A stretch of DNA of 64,000 nt from Bacillota bacterium (GCA_017405645.1 JAFQZZ010000030.1:1-64000), one strand, 5' to 3'. Shown: positions 53,798 through 62,777, numbered from the stretch's first letter. Notes: a model not told the origin generated them from the sequence alone. Made by a program: numbers and translations.

Positions 53798-53896
53798 TGC
53801 CTCGCCCCTCCGGGGAGAGGTGTCACCGTGCCTTTTACTCTTGCCTCGCCCCTCTGGGGAGAGGTGGCACGGACGAAGTCCGTGACGGAGAGGGGC
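53798..53896. repeat. Two GC palindromic repeats of family A type
   Basis: CCTCGCCCCTCCGGGGAGAG occurs with a near-identical second unit 45 bp later (GCCTCGCCCCTCTGGGGAGA). The second continues with GGCACGGACGAAGTCCGTGAC and GGAGAGGGGC, the same order (large palindrome, small hairpin, GAGGGG) as the copies in tilS. Confidence 0.7.
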
Positions 53897-53949
53897 AAAC
53901 ACTCATAATTGTCTGTAATGCCATTATACCCCAACTCCGATTTCGGGTT

Positions 53950-54000
53950 CAATAAAAAAACAAGCCTTTTACTTTTTCGTTGAGTAAAGGGCTTGTTTTG
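53950..54000 (-). terminator. Terminator after the small zinc-ribbon gene
   Basis: CAAGCC(C/T)TTTACT stems either side of a TTTTTCGTTG loop, with A/T run. On the minus strand the hairpin is followed by TTTTTTTATTG. Confidence 0.75.
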
Positions 54001-54025
54001 TAGGGCCGGTGTCCATCGCTTCTCT

Positions 54026-54256
54026 TCAAAACCTTTCCAACACATCAGAAAGAGTACCCATAAAAACGAGAATAGAAAACATGCCTATCATCACCACCGC
54101 GAATGCGATAACCCCTATGACAGTTCTCTTTAGCATTCTCGAACTAATCTGAGTAGCTCTATCCACCTTTTCCAGGTTGTTTTCGATTGATTTCCCGCAG
54201 TTTTTACAGAAATGATCTCCCGGAGCCAGTTCCGCCCCGCAGTGTGCACATCTCAT
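54026..54256 (-). CDS. Short zinc-ribbon single-pass membrane protein
   Basis: A 76-residue protein. The ribbon is CAHCGAELAPGDHFCKNCG (C3, C6, C17, C20). A membrane helix covers about 45-69 (VIGVIAFAVVMIGMFSILVF). This is the gene next downstream of the nuclease-ended protein and is a formal immunity candidate, but zinc-ribbon plus helix is a common layout in this genome and argues against a specific role. GGAG-like ribosome site present. Confidence 0.6.
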   Translation of the reverse strand: MRCAHCGAELAPGDHFCKNCGKSIENNLEKVDRATQISSRMLKRTVIGVIAFAVVMIGMFSILVFMGTLSDVLERF

Positions 54257-54276
54257 AATTCTTCTCCAAATATCTC

Positions 54277-54325
54277 TTGCCTCCCCCTCCGGGGAAGGTG
54301 TCAGTGAAGCTGCCGAAGAGGGGCA
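54277..54325. repeat. Palindromic repeat family A-like
   Basis: GCCTCCCCCTCCGGGGAAGG, then GTGAAGCTGCCGAAGAGGGGC, the same components as the other family A copies, between the toxin-like gene and its downstream neighbour. Confidence 0.6.
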
Positions 54326-54371
54326 TAGGGGCCAATGCCCACATCAGTCCATAGTAATTCTTCAAATCGTC

Positions 54372-54403
54372 AGTGAGTCAAAAGAACCGTTCCTGGTAAC
54401 TCG
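54372..54403. repeat. Repeat family B, single diverged unit
   Basis: TGAGTCAAAAGAACCGTTCC with a short tail TGGTAACTC; directly downstream of the nuclease-ended gene. Confidence 0.5.
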
Positions 54404-54410
54404 CAAAATG

Positions 54411-56357
54411 TCAGCTGGCATTTTCAAGTGTTTCGTTTGATTGCTCTAAGGAGTTTTCTTCTATCTTGTCTTTATATCCTTTTCCCCAGTGATCATACCC
54501 GCCTGTATGACCAGTTCCTACATGATCGTTTTTATTTACTAACTGCATCCACCCTTCTTCTTCACTATGGTGCCACACATATCCATCGAGCTTTCCTTCT
54601 TCTATTATTTTCTTTATCTCTGATTTTTTGAAACGACCTTTTAGTTCCCCTGTTTTTGCCAAGGTCACAAGTTGTTCGTTACAAAAGTCAGTATGATCAC
54701 CTCTGTCTTCATAATACTTTTTTTCGGGCAGTTTTAAATCTATCCTTGACTTAAACTTCGGAGCCGCAACTTTCCAGTGCCTCCCATCGGAATAGATAAC
54801 ATCCTTTTCGATGATTTCAACATTTGTTTTAGGATGAAGCTGCCCCACTAAACTCTGATTTCTTGTCGATATTTTGACAAAATGATCAGCCTGTATCCGC
54901 GCCACTTCCGCTGCAGAATCTGCACCTTTTGCTAAGCTTATACTATCATCTACCAATCTCAGAGTGACTTTCTCAGCTTCTGTAGCCCCCTCAAATATTG
55001 CTTCAAATCTTTTTATGCTTTTTCCAGCTTCTTTTGAATACTTAAGATACTTAACAACACCTATAACCGGAACAAGAGCAATAATATCTGCTCCAAGCTT
55101 CACTTTAAAGTATTCATCTTCACCCCAATGAACAATGTCATGAGAAAAATCCCTAATATCCAACGGTAAATCTATACCGATCAGCGATGCGCCAATTTCT
55201 CCCGCCATTGATAATACTGTAACACTCTCTTCATCATAATCACCCAGGAATAGTTTCTTTCCACTTTTAATAATATATGCTCCAGTCTGATCTGCCTCAT
55301 GCTTAACGTCATATTCCTCAGTATTCCATGCTTTAAGTTTATTTGTTATAAAGGTTATTGTTTTATTTAAGAAAGCAAATAATTGACTTTTACTTTCCCA
55401 CACATATGCAACGATGAAACGCGTTTCATCACAATCATAAGTTCTTTGCACTTCTTCAGCAAGTTCAACCGCCTCATCTATCTTTTCCCTTTCAACGAGA
55501 TCTCTTACTTCCTGTGCCTTGCTTACGACAAAGGCGTTATGGAGTTCTTCCACAGTATCCGCAATAAAAGGATTCTCGGGCTGATTCTTTTGTGCTGTAT
55601 TTAGCGTTTCAAACGATTTCTTAAACTCTCCTCCTTCAAATTCTGATCTTGCCTTTTCGATGATTCGAGCGACCAGCATAAAATCATGTTTCTCGTTTTC
55701 CAGCTTTTCCTTCTGCTTGGTGAATTCGGGACACCTTTTTACTTTCAGATACTCATCTATTTTCTTTTGATAATCTTCGTATTCAGCTCGGCTAGTCGGA
55801 TATGACACTAAAGCTACAAGAATTCCTTCGCACTCTTTACAAAAGGTCTCAACTGCATCGATTTGCGAATAGCTTTTATCTATTTTGACCAGTGTCTTTA
55901 ATGCTTCAAAGTATTCTCCCTTCTGAAAGTAATCCTCTGCTGTGCTATAGAGTTTTTCAGACTCACTCTCAGTAATAATAAAATCAATTTGTTTCTTTGC
56001 CTCTTCAGATAAAAGATAACTGTCTATTTCACTTAGTTCATTCAAGGCGTTCACAGCGTCATCTGTACTGATGCTTTCCTCAGACCAAGATAGTGAAATA
56101 TCTGAGATTACACCTTTGATATCATTATCAAACTCTTCTTTTTTTACCTCATCATCAGCAATGTATTTATTATACGCCGCTACTACTTTCTCATAATCTC
56201 CCGAAGAAAGATACTCTGGGAACATTTCCAGTGAAGTATTGATTTGGTTGATTTCAACATGTGCTATACCCACAATAGCTACTGCGAATATAGCAATTAT
56301 AGTAATCCAGAAAACCTTTTCTACTTTATTTTTCTGCTTCTTCTTATGAATGTTCAA
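54411..56357 (-). CDS. Membrane-anchored polymorphic-toxin-like protein with C-terminal WHH/HNH nuclease
   Basis: A protein of about 648 residues. One membrane helix is at about 14-33. A helical-repeat region (about 40-340) is shared with the 292-residue protein at 49238-50116. A hydrophobic segment follows (about 400-465, IGASLIGIDLPLDIRDFSHD and LIALVPVIGVVKYL-like), typical of pre-toxin linkers. The C-terminal HNH/Endo VII-type domain carries W595-H-H, H612 and GHTGG (about 616-620), with GYDHWG. I prefer the TTG at 56357, which has GTGGAGG eight or nine bases upstream, over an in-frame GTG at 56387. DNA or RNA cleavage is inferred from family. No clear secretion signal or immunity gene. 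Confidence 0.75.
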   Translation of the reverse strand: MNIHKKKQKNKVEKVFWITIIAIFAVAIVGIAHVEINQINTSLEMFPEYLSSGDYEKVVAAYNKYIADDEVKKEEFDNDIKGVISDISLSWSEESISTDDAVNALNELSEIDSYLLSEEAKKQIDFIITESESEKLYSTAEDYFQKGEYFEALKTLVKIDKSYSQIDAVETFCKECEGILVALVSYPTSRAEYEDYQKKIDEYLKVKRCPEFTKQKEKLENEKHDFMLVARIIEKARSEFEGGEFKKSFETLNTAQKNQPENPFIADTVEELHNAFVVSKAQEVRDLVEREKIDEAVELAEEVQRTYDCDETRFIVAYVWESKSQLFAFLNKTITFITNKLKAWNTEEYDVKHEADQTGAYIIKSGKKLFLGDYDEESVTVLSMAGEIGASLIGIDLPLDIRDFSHDIVHWGEDEYFKVKLGADIIALVPVIGVVKYLKYSKEAGKSIKRFEAIFEGATEAEKVTLRLVDDSISLAKGADSAAEVARIQADHFVKISTRNQSLVGQLHPKTNVEIIEKDVIYSDGRHWKVAAPKFKSRIDLKLPEKKYYEDRGDHTDFCNEQLVTLAKTGELKGRFKKSEIKKIIEEGKLDGYVWHHSEEEGWMQLVNKNDHVGTGHTGGYDHWGKGYKDKIEENSLEQSNETLENAS

Positions 56358-56441
56358 TCTGGTTTCCTCCACTAAAAATGATAGCACAGTCCATTATGAT
56401 TCACTTCTGATGCAATCTTTGATTATCAAAAACGACAAGGC

Positions 56442-57137
56442 CTAAATATCCCATTTGATTTGTTCCTGATCATCCGGCTCTAAACGGTTGTTTTTATAAA
56501 AATACGTGAATAACCTTTCGTATGTCGTTTTTCCAATCGACCCAGTCATTGCTATTTCATAAAACCGTCTGTAAGGTCGGCTGTTTTCAAGTGCAGACTT
56601 TTGTTTCGCATTCAGTTTTATTACCTGTGAGATATCATCTACCGTCATAGCCTCGAATGCGTCCAGCATCTGTTTTTCAACGCCTTCCGCAACGGGCACT
56701 TCATCTAAACAGATGTACACATCGATATCGACTTGTCCAAGCATCTTTTCCATTACGGGTTTGACTTCGTTCCAATCCAGATTTCCCTTTCCGCATCCCA
56801 GTTTCGGAAATGCGACTGACGAGAAACCCTGCTGTTTGTATGTCAGCAGAAAGTCTGCCAGTCCCTGCCTGATCCAGGATAATTGAGAGGGATACTTAAA
56901 ATGATACTTGGTTGGAAAGTTCACTATGGTTACACCATCCGGATACTTATAATAATCGACTTTTCCGGTTTCGATTTGTTTTCTCTTACATTTTTCAGCA
57001 TAATCCTCAAACATCTCCGGATATCTGAGCTTGTATTCCAGAGCAATACCACCGCCCATGAATCCAACGCAGTTCACGGTATTTACTAAAGCCTCGGCTC
57101 CTGAATTAAATACGGTCCCTTTATAATAAATGATCAT
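56442..57137 (-). CDS. darG: DarG-like macrodomain antitoxin
   Basis: A 231-residue protein. The macrodomain (about 1-150) is of the DarG (NADAR-distinct, PARG-related) kind: AEALVNTVNCVGFMGGGIAL, FPTKYHF preceded by VN, and SSVAFPKLGCGKGNLDW. In known DarTG systems this domain removes ADP-ribose from thymidine in single-stranded DNA. A C-terminal helical region (about 150-231) is shorter than in many DarG proteins. It lies 30 bp downstream of a DarT-like gene on the same strand and is expected to neutralise it. It begins with AUG after GGTGAAGTGA. Confidence 0.87.
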   Translation of the reverse strand: MIIYYKGTVFNSGAEALVNTVNCVGFMGGGIALEYKLRYPEMFEDYAEKCKRKQIETGKVDYYKYPDGVTIVNFPTKYHFKYPSQLSWIRQGLADFLLTYKQQGFSSVAFPKLGCGKGNLDWNEVKPVMEKMLGQVDIDVYICLDEVPVAEGVEKQMLDAFEAMTVDDISQVIKLNAKQKSALENSRPYRRFYEIAMTGSIGKTTYERLFTYFYKNNRLEPDDQEQIKWDI

Positions 57138-57167
57138 TTCACTTCACCATTTCCCTATTTTTTAGCA

Positions 57168-58679
57168 TTATCTTTTATAATATAACACACAAGTGTCATT
57201 TAAATAGTATTGCAGTTCAAAGCATGTCTGCTGTTTGGTTAACGGAATATCGTATACTAGCTTTTGGGGTCCGTAAATATCTCCCCTTGGGAATGTCTTC
57301 TTATCCGTTTTTTTGATTTTCCCGGATGGCAACCTAAAAACGATACTCCTATCATATGCAAATGCATTACTATTCTTAAATACAACTTCCAAGTGAAGAT
57401 TGTATCCATTCATACCTTTCTTGTTTAAGGCAATATGATAATACATTAAATAGTTTCTATAGTATTGTTTATCCTCCTCGTCATTGAAGGGAGGACAATC
57501 TGGAAACTTATTTGGATCACATGAAAACAGTGGATTGTCTCCATATAAGTATAATGCATTTTTATACTCCGCTTCCGAACGGAATATGATCTTCCTAATA
57601 AATCCTGCTGATATAAGAAAAGGATACAAAAACTCTGCATTGCGTTGTCTGATTTTCAGAAACCTATCATCTTCCATTCTCAACGGGGTTCTCTCACAAA
57701 TATTATCCCAGTTGAACTGCTCTCGTGCCTCGTTAACATCATTTGTCCATTTCGTATGAGTACTTGCGGCGTTTCCATCTAAAAACCAAACTCCTTTATG
57801 ACTCATTATTACCGGATCAAATAATAGCAACACCGGTATCGGCATATGTGCTATGCCGGGTTCCTCAACTGAATGTATCCCCTGCCACTTGAAAACAGTT
57901 GGTGTATTAGGGAAAAAGTACATTCTAACAAAAGACTTTACTCTCTCCTGTGTATGTGACAAAACCTCAGCATCAGCCGCATTTCGTACCAGTATCCCTT
58001 TTTCCTCAGCAACGTGTCTGGAGTATAATGCCTTATTATCAAAGACATTTCTTAAATTTGAAATATCAGTGTAGTGGCACAACCCCTCGAATCCTTTTTT
58101 CTGAAGATATTTTTCTAATTCCTTGCAGCCGTTTCTTTTCTGTTCTAATTCATGATTCCTCCGTTCAAAATCTTCTCTCCATGATACCCTATGAGTATAT
58201 GATTCTCTTTTCTTTCGTTCTTCCTCTTCTTCTTTTTTCCTTAGTTCCCTGGATCTTCTTTCTTCCTTTCTTTTACGTTCAAGTTCTTCTATTTCCTTTT
58301 GCCTTCTTAGTTTTTCTCTGGCTAGTTTTTCTTCTTCCTCTTTTCGCTGTTTCTCCTTCAGTTCCCTTTCTTTATTTATTAACCTGATTTTTTCCTCTTT
58401 CTCTCTTTCCAGGCGTTTTTCTTCCTCTATATTCCTCCTCACTCTCTCTGTCTGATTCTTTTCAAAAGCGTCCGAGGTGACTTCTTCTTTTGAAAAAAAC
58501 AATTGGACTCCAATGTCCCCATATCGATACTTGGACTCAATTTGATTATCCAGTTTTTTATTGTATCTGACATGGATATGCTTTTCATCGAATCCTATTA
58601 CGGTTGCCTCGATATTATCGATTCTATGATATAACACCATTCCGATTTTTATTCTTGGTTTATCAATGTAAGCTGACAT
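57168..58679 (-). CDS. darT: DarT-like DNA ADP-ribosyltransferase toxin, copy 1, with N-terminal domain and coiled coil
   Basis: A 503-residue protein, about twice the usual DarT length. The C-terminal half carries the DarT/DUF4433 signs: HYTDISNLRNVF (202-213), YFFPNTPTVF (254-263), DGNAAS (301-306), and RNAEF at 346-350 with catalytic glutamate E349. Residues 10-65 form a small beta-rich domain (VLYHRIDNIEATVIGFDEKH), followed by a highly charged coiled coil (about 75-160). Residues 370-503 are a further C-terminal part. By family it attaches ADP-ribose to thymidine in DNA. The gene is coupled to the DarG-like gene downstream. Confidence 0.82.
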   Translation of the reverse strand: MSAYIDKPRIKIGMVLYHRIDNIEATVIGFDEKHIHVRYNKKLDNQIESKYRYGDIGVQLFFSKEEVTSDAFEKNQTERVRRNIEEEKRLEREKEEKIRLINKERELKEKQRKEEEEKLAREKLRRQKEIEELERKRKEERRSRELRKKEEEEERKKRESYTHRVSWREDFERRNHELEQKRNGCKELEKYLQKKGFEGLCHYTDISNLRNVFDNKALYSRHVAEEKGILVRNAADAEVLSHTQERVKSFVRMYFFPNTPTVFKWQGIHSVEEPGIAHMPIPVLLLFDPVIMSHKGVWFLDGNAASTHTKWTNDVNEAREQFNWDNICERTPLRMEDDRFLKIRQRNAEFLYPFLISAGFIRKIIFRSEAEYKNALYLYGDNPLFSCDPNKFPDCPPFNDEEDKQYYRNYLMYYHIALNKKGMNGYNLHLEVVFKNSNAFAYDRSIVFRLPSGKIKKTDKKTFPRGDIYGPQKLVYDIPLTKQQTCFELQYYLNDTCVLYYKR

Positions 58680-58709
58680 TTGTATCTGCCTCTTCGTTTT
58701 TGGGTTCTA

Positions 58710-58775
58710 ATTGACTGTGTTAATTTATGCCTCGGCTCCTGAATCGAATGTAGTTCTCTTATAATGAACAATCAT
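58710..58775 (-). pseudogene. Decayed 5' end of a second darG
   Basis: Minus-strand translation from ATG 58775 reads MIVHYKRTTFDSGAEA, a stop, then INTVN. This lines up with the intact DarG start MIIYYKGTVFNSGAEA, LVNTVN over 22 codons, with 15 or so identities and nucleotide similarity (GCCTCGGCTCCTGAAT shared). The remainder of the gene is missing. It sits between the two darT genes exactly where a darG would be if the locus had been darT-darG twice. Confidence 0.75.
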
Positions 58776-58795
58776 TGTAATCACAATCCAATCAT

Positions 58796-60235
58796 TTAGA
58801 ATTGATTCTCTTTTTCTTCTCCGTTATACAACACACGATGATCGTTTAAATAGTATTCCAGTTCTAACTGTTCAATGCATTCCATATATTTATTATCAAT
58901 AGAAAAATCGTATGTTAATGTTGCGTGCCGATCAGAACCCCATCTATAAACAGCCTCTTCTATAGTCTTCTTTTCAATCTTTTCATATATAATCTCTGTC
59001 GGGCTTTTCAAAACTAATCTTTTGTCATATCCTTCAAGATTATTGTTTTCAAACAGCAACTCCAGATGAATAATGCTTTCATTTTCACCATTGCTCACAT
59101 CAAAACTATAATACTTCAGATAGTTGATATAATACTTGTAATCATCCTTTTGATAAAACGGATCACAATTCGGAAACATATAAGGATTACAGGAAAACAA
59201 CTGATTTTTACCAAACAGAAAACATGCATTTAAATATTCTGCTTCCGAACGAAAAACTATTTTTTTGATGTATTCAGTAGAGATTTCATCTGGATAGTGG
59301 AACTCCGCATTCCTGTAATTCCGCTTAATTATACCTTCATCCGGGGGATATCCTCCTCTTTCTTGTATTTGATCCCAATTGAAACTATCCTTAGCCATAT
59401 AACAATCTATAGTACTATAGGAAAACGACGATGCTGCATTTCCTTCATAAAACCGAACGCCCTTATGACTCATTATAACGGGATCAAACACTAATAGTAC
59501 CGGCGCAGGCATATGGGGAATCTTATCTGCTTCAAATGAATGTACTCCCTGCATTCTATAGATAGTTGGGGTATTGGGATAATAATACATCCGCACATAG
59601 GATTTAACCCTACTCCCTGTATGATCTAATACTCCTATATCTGCCGCATCTGTAGTCAGGAGGCCTTTATCTTTTGCAACTATTCGAGAGTATACTTTCC
59701 CTTCTTTTAAAATGCTCTCTAGATTTGCTAAATCAGTATAATGACAAAGTCCCTCAAATGGTCTTGCTGGTTTTCTGCATTCCAATGACAGTAATAGTTC
59801 ATATAACTCTTTCCATCCCTTTTGATTTCTTTGATATGTTTCCTCTTCCCTTTTCAATCTCTCCTGTTCTCTTTTGGCCTGTTCTTCTTCCCAGGCTTTC
59901 GCTTGTGCCTCTCTTATTGCTCTTTCTTCCGCCTCTTGTCTTTTTCTTTTTTTTGCATTCTCCCTCTTATTTTCCTCTGCTTCTATTCTAGCCCTAGCAC
60001 TTTTCGTCAGATTATTCTCATATACATCCGATTTTGCTTCTTCTTTTGTGAAAAACAATTGAACACCAATGTCTTGATAACGATACTTGGTTTCTGTTTG
60101 ATCATACCATTTCTTGTTGTATCTGACATGAATATGTTCTTCATCAAATCCGATCACAGTCGCCTCAATGTCATCAAGTCTATGATACAAAACTGTTCCA
60201 ATTTCTATTCTTGATCTATCAATGATTTCTGGCAT
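58796..60235 (-). CDS. darT: DarT-like DNA ADP-ribosyltransferase toxin, copy 2, with N-terminal domain and coiled coil
   Basis: A 479-residue homologue of copy 1. The N-terminal domain is nearly the same (TVLYHRLDDIEATVIGFDEE, VRYNKKWYDQTE), followed by an Arg/Glu-rich coiled coil (about 75-140). The ART core has HYTDLANLESIL (165-176), YYYPNTPTIY (217-226), EGNAAS (264-269) and RNAEF (308-312; E311). The aspartate of DGNAAS is E here. The C-terminal region is related but diverged. Its matching darG has decayed, so the remaining DarG probably covers both toxins. It begins at ATG with GGGGAG upstream. Confidence 0.82.
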   Translation of the reverse strand: MPEIIDRSRIEIGTVLYHRLDDIEATVIGFDEEHIHVRYNKKWYDQTETKYRYQDIGVQLFFTKEEAKSDVYENNLTKSARARIEAEENKRENAKKRKRQEAEERAIREAQAKAWEEEQAKREQERLKREEETYQRNQKGWKELYELLLSLECRKPARPFEGLCHYTDLANLESILKEGKVYSRIVAKDKGLLTTDAADIGVLDHTGSRVKSYVRMYYYPNTPTIYRMQGVHSFEADKIPHMPAPVLLVFDPVIMSHKGVRFYEGNAASSFSYSTIDCYMAKDSFNWDQIQERGGYPPDEGIIKRNYRNAEFHYPDEISTEYIKKIVFRSEAEYLNACFLFGKNQLFSCNPYMFPNCDPFYQKDDYKYYINYLKYYSFDVSNGENESIIHLELLFENNNLEGYDKRLVLKSPTEIIYEKIEKKTIEEAVYRWGSDRHATLTYDFSIDNKYMECIEQLELEYYLNDHRVLYNGEEKENQF

Positions 60236-60296
60236 AAGAATCTCCCCTATTGTTCAATTCAACCGTGTCATTAGTGACGACTCATTAACTCCCAAA

Positions 60297-60980
60297 TTAA
60301 TAGTTCTCTAAATAAACAATCATATCATCTGTAACCATTCTCGGATTTACTCCACCAATCATTACCAAAAGTCCATTATACTTGATGATTGTCTCATTAT
60401 TGTATTTGAACATACTGGTTGGTTTTACATTCACTAAATCAAACTCAGGAGTATAATAAAACCGCACATTTCCATTACCCGCCAGATCCATGCTGAACCT
60501 TCCAATCCATATCCCCGAGTATTCCATATAGTAATCATAATATCTGTCCAATTTAATCAAAGAAACCAGTTTATCGCTATCCGACCAGCAAACACTATAC
60601 CCAAATGCCTCAGCGACCGCTCTGATCGGTAGATATGTCCGTCCTTGTTTGATCACAGCATTCGTATCAATATTCTTGTTTTTCCCATTGATTGTAATGA
60701 CCCTCTTGTCAATCGGTACCTTAACAATTGTGTACCCGTTAGTAACTGCCGCCTCTCTCTTTTCGCCATCCCAGGTAACTGTTAACCCGCAGGCTTCCAT
60801 AGAAGCACGAAGCGGCACCATCGTCCGGTTATTGCCATCGATATACGGCCGTGCATCCGTCCAGTTTACGAAAGTACCGTTCACCGTCACATCCGGATTT
60901 GTCGCCGCGAATCCCGGAATAGTGAAGCATCCCATTAACACAAAAGTGCATATCAATGTGACCAGAATTCTTTTAGTCAT
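60297..60980 (-). CDS. Secreted copper-amine-oxidase-N-like stalk-domain protein
   Basis: A 227-residue secreted protein. A signal peptide (about 1-26, ending GFAATNPD) is followed by a stalk domain (about 28-150) with NNRTMVPLRASMEACG and GRTYLPIRAVAEAFGYSV. A short C-terminal region covers about 150-227. It is the same domain type as the protein at 43.6-44.5 kb, but with base composition matching this AT-rich island. It stands between the darT genes and the DUF2075 operon and has no evident defence role. Confidence 0.82.
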   Translation of the reverse strand: MTKRILVTLICTFVLMGCFTIPGFAATNPDVTVNGTFVNWTDARPYIDGNNRTMVPLRASMEACGLTVTWDGEKREAAVTNGYTIVKVPIDKRVITINGKNKNIDTNAVIKQGRTYLPIRAVAEAFGYSVCWSDSDKLVSLIKLDRYYDYYMEYSGIWIGRFSMDLAGNGNVRFYYTPEFDLVNVKPTSMFKYNNETIIKYNGLLVMIGGVNPRMVTDDMIVYLENY

Positions 60981-61049
60981 AATTGTTCCTCCTTCAAATT
61001 GCTGTTCAATGGAATTGTTAATAATATTCTTTTACCAACCTGTCAACCC

Positions 61050-62777
61050 CTATACCACCTCAAAAAACCTTTCAAAATACTTCCTCAACTCATCATCACA
61101 AACGTAAATGTAAGTCCCCTTGATTCCCCTCGTCATGAGAGTGAGGTAAATATTTGTCAGGTAGCTGCACAGGGCTTCCGGGTCGTCTGCCACACCGGCT
61201 TTTCCCTGTTGATCGTAGTAGTTTTCCTTTACTGCGTAAATCTTCTCGGACATCGGGTCATACTTGATGTCCTCACCAATAATTACACCCGTGTAGTTCA
61301 GGTCATAACCCTGCACGGTATGGATACATCCGATTTCATCGATTGCCGTTGGCGACTGAATCCAGTTATCATAGGTTCTATTCCACCGGTACCGCTCCCC
61401 TTGAATCCCAATTGTGAACGGTTCGGGATTACTCCTGTTCCATGTCCAGGCGTATCCGGCAACCACCCGGCACAGCCGCATTTCATTATCCAATCGCTTA
61501 ATTTCTTTTATCATGTCCGCACAATTGCGGAATAGCTTCACATCATAATTCTTAACATTGACCTTGTATTCCTGTCTGCCGGAGAGAATCCGTCGAAGAT
61601 AATTGACATACTCCTTGCCACCTTCGCACCTCCACTGGGTTTCGAGCTGGGAATGTATCACACTTCCAGGATACTGTTTCTCCGTAATTCTGGTGAAATC
61701 CTCACTATCAATGTCGCAAGGCCGCACTGTCTGCAAGTCGTCCCGGAACAAGATGACGTTTTTACTGCACATCATCATCCAGTCCAGTTCCGTTCCCTTG
61801 AATTTGTCCAATCCCAAGTCCCTGTTGCACTTATCAAAAGAACTGTAATTGGCAAGATGGCCTTTGTTCCGGCATTTCAACCTGTGTGATTCGTCTACTA
61901 GAAGCAAGTCAAAGGCTTTGCCTGTCTTCATATAATCCTTTACGACCTCGTTGGGACTATAGACCATTTTCTTGCTCAGATTCCGGACCCCTTTAAACAC
62001 GTTCTGAATCGACGACCGAAGCGACTTTTGCGGAAATACAATCCCAATCTTTTGAATGTCCTTTAACTCCTTCCGGTCAAACTCCTCTACCAGTATTTCG
62101 CTTCCATCTTCCTGAATCAGGGCATAATCCGTCCTGGACACAGCCTCCAAATCAGCAAAGTATTTCATCAGATAAATGGCCAGGATCGTTTTACCGGTTC
62201 CTGCGCCTCCGTTAACAATCACTATGCTTCTTTTTCCGCTCCTGTGATTCTGAATCAACGCATCGATGATTTGCATCTCTACTTCCAGCTGCTCTTCACC
62301 AAGGGTCTTGAACGGAGAATACTTATACAACTCCGAGTTTTCAATCTCTTTGACCGTTTTCTGAACGACTCCCAATCGCTTCAGTTCTTCCCAGATTGCT
62401 TCAAACTCCTTTCTGTATTTCGAACGTTGATAGTATTCATGATCCTGCAACCCGTCATTTCCGTTCTGAAGATTATACTTACCATCTGCATGAATATGCC
62501 TGATCAGAAAAGCTTCCAAATCCAGAATCACCGACTTGTTGAATTCTTCATCACTGATAATCCGGATCTCCGTGAGTTTTTTCCGATCTTCGTTTTTAAG
62601 GTGCTGGGAAGCTCTTTGGGAAGCATGGATGGTTTCCCCAACGTAAGCCTCTTTGCTGTTGTTGATGATATAGGCGACCGGCCAGTTGGTGCCGACCGAA
62701 CTCTCCCCGTAATGGAGTTCGCTGATCTTATTGGGCGTATCATCATTAAAAGCAAAACGATCAATCCTAAACATCAT
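61050..62777 (-). CDS. GIY-YIG nuclease fused to a DUF2075 (SF1-helicase-like) ATPase
   Basis: A 575-residue protein. The N-terminal GIY-YIG domain (about 33-110) keeps AYI...AYVGET, R55, E88 and an Asn in YNLQNGND. The ATPase domain has Walker A NGGAGTGKT (189-197), Walker B-like DESHR (295-299), QGYDLNYTGVIIGEDI and a late RGIKGTYIYV segment. The DUF2075 core occurs in Schlafen-like and anti-phage proteins; a nuclease plus motor suggests DNA degradation on infection, which is inference. It overlaps the upstream MazG-like gene by 4 bp. Confidence 0.82.
   Translation of the reverse strand: MMFRIDRFAFNDDTPNKISELHYGESSVGTNWPVAYIINNSKEAYVGETIHASQRASQHLKNEDRKKLTEIRIISDEEFNKSVILDLEAFLIRHIHADGKYNLQNGNDGLQDHEYYQRSKYRKEFEAIWEELKRLGVVQKTVKEIENSELYKYSPFKTLGEEQLEVEMQIIDALIQNHRSGKRSIVIVNGGAGTGKTILAIYLMKYFADLEAVSRTDYALIQEDGSEILVEEFDRKELKDIQKIGIVFPQKSLRSSIQNVFKGVRNLSKKMVYSPNEVVKDYMKTGKAFDLLLVDESHRLKCRNKGHLANYSSFDKCNRDLGLDKFKGTELDWMMMCSKNVILFRDDLQTVRPCDIDSEDFTRITEKQYPGSVIHSQLETQWRCEGGKEYVNYLRRILSGRQEYKVNVKNYDVKLFRNCADMIKEIKRLDNEMRLCRVVAGYAWTWNRSNPEPFTIGIQGERYRWNRTYDNWIQSPTAIDEIGCIHTVQGYDLNYTGVIIGEDIKYDPMSEKIYAVKENYYDQQGKAGVADDPEALCSYLTNIYLTLMTRGIKGTYIYVCDDELRKYFERFFEVV

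Noticed and set aside
53785-54045. An 86-codon minus-strand frame
   Set aside because: Made mostly of palindromic repeats and a terminator; no ribosome site.
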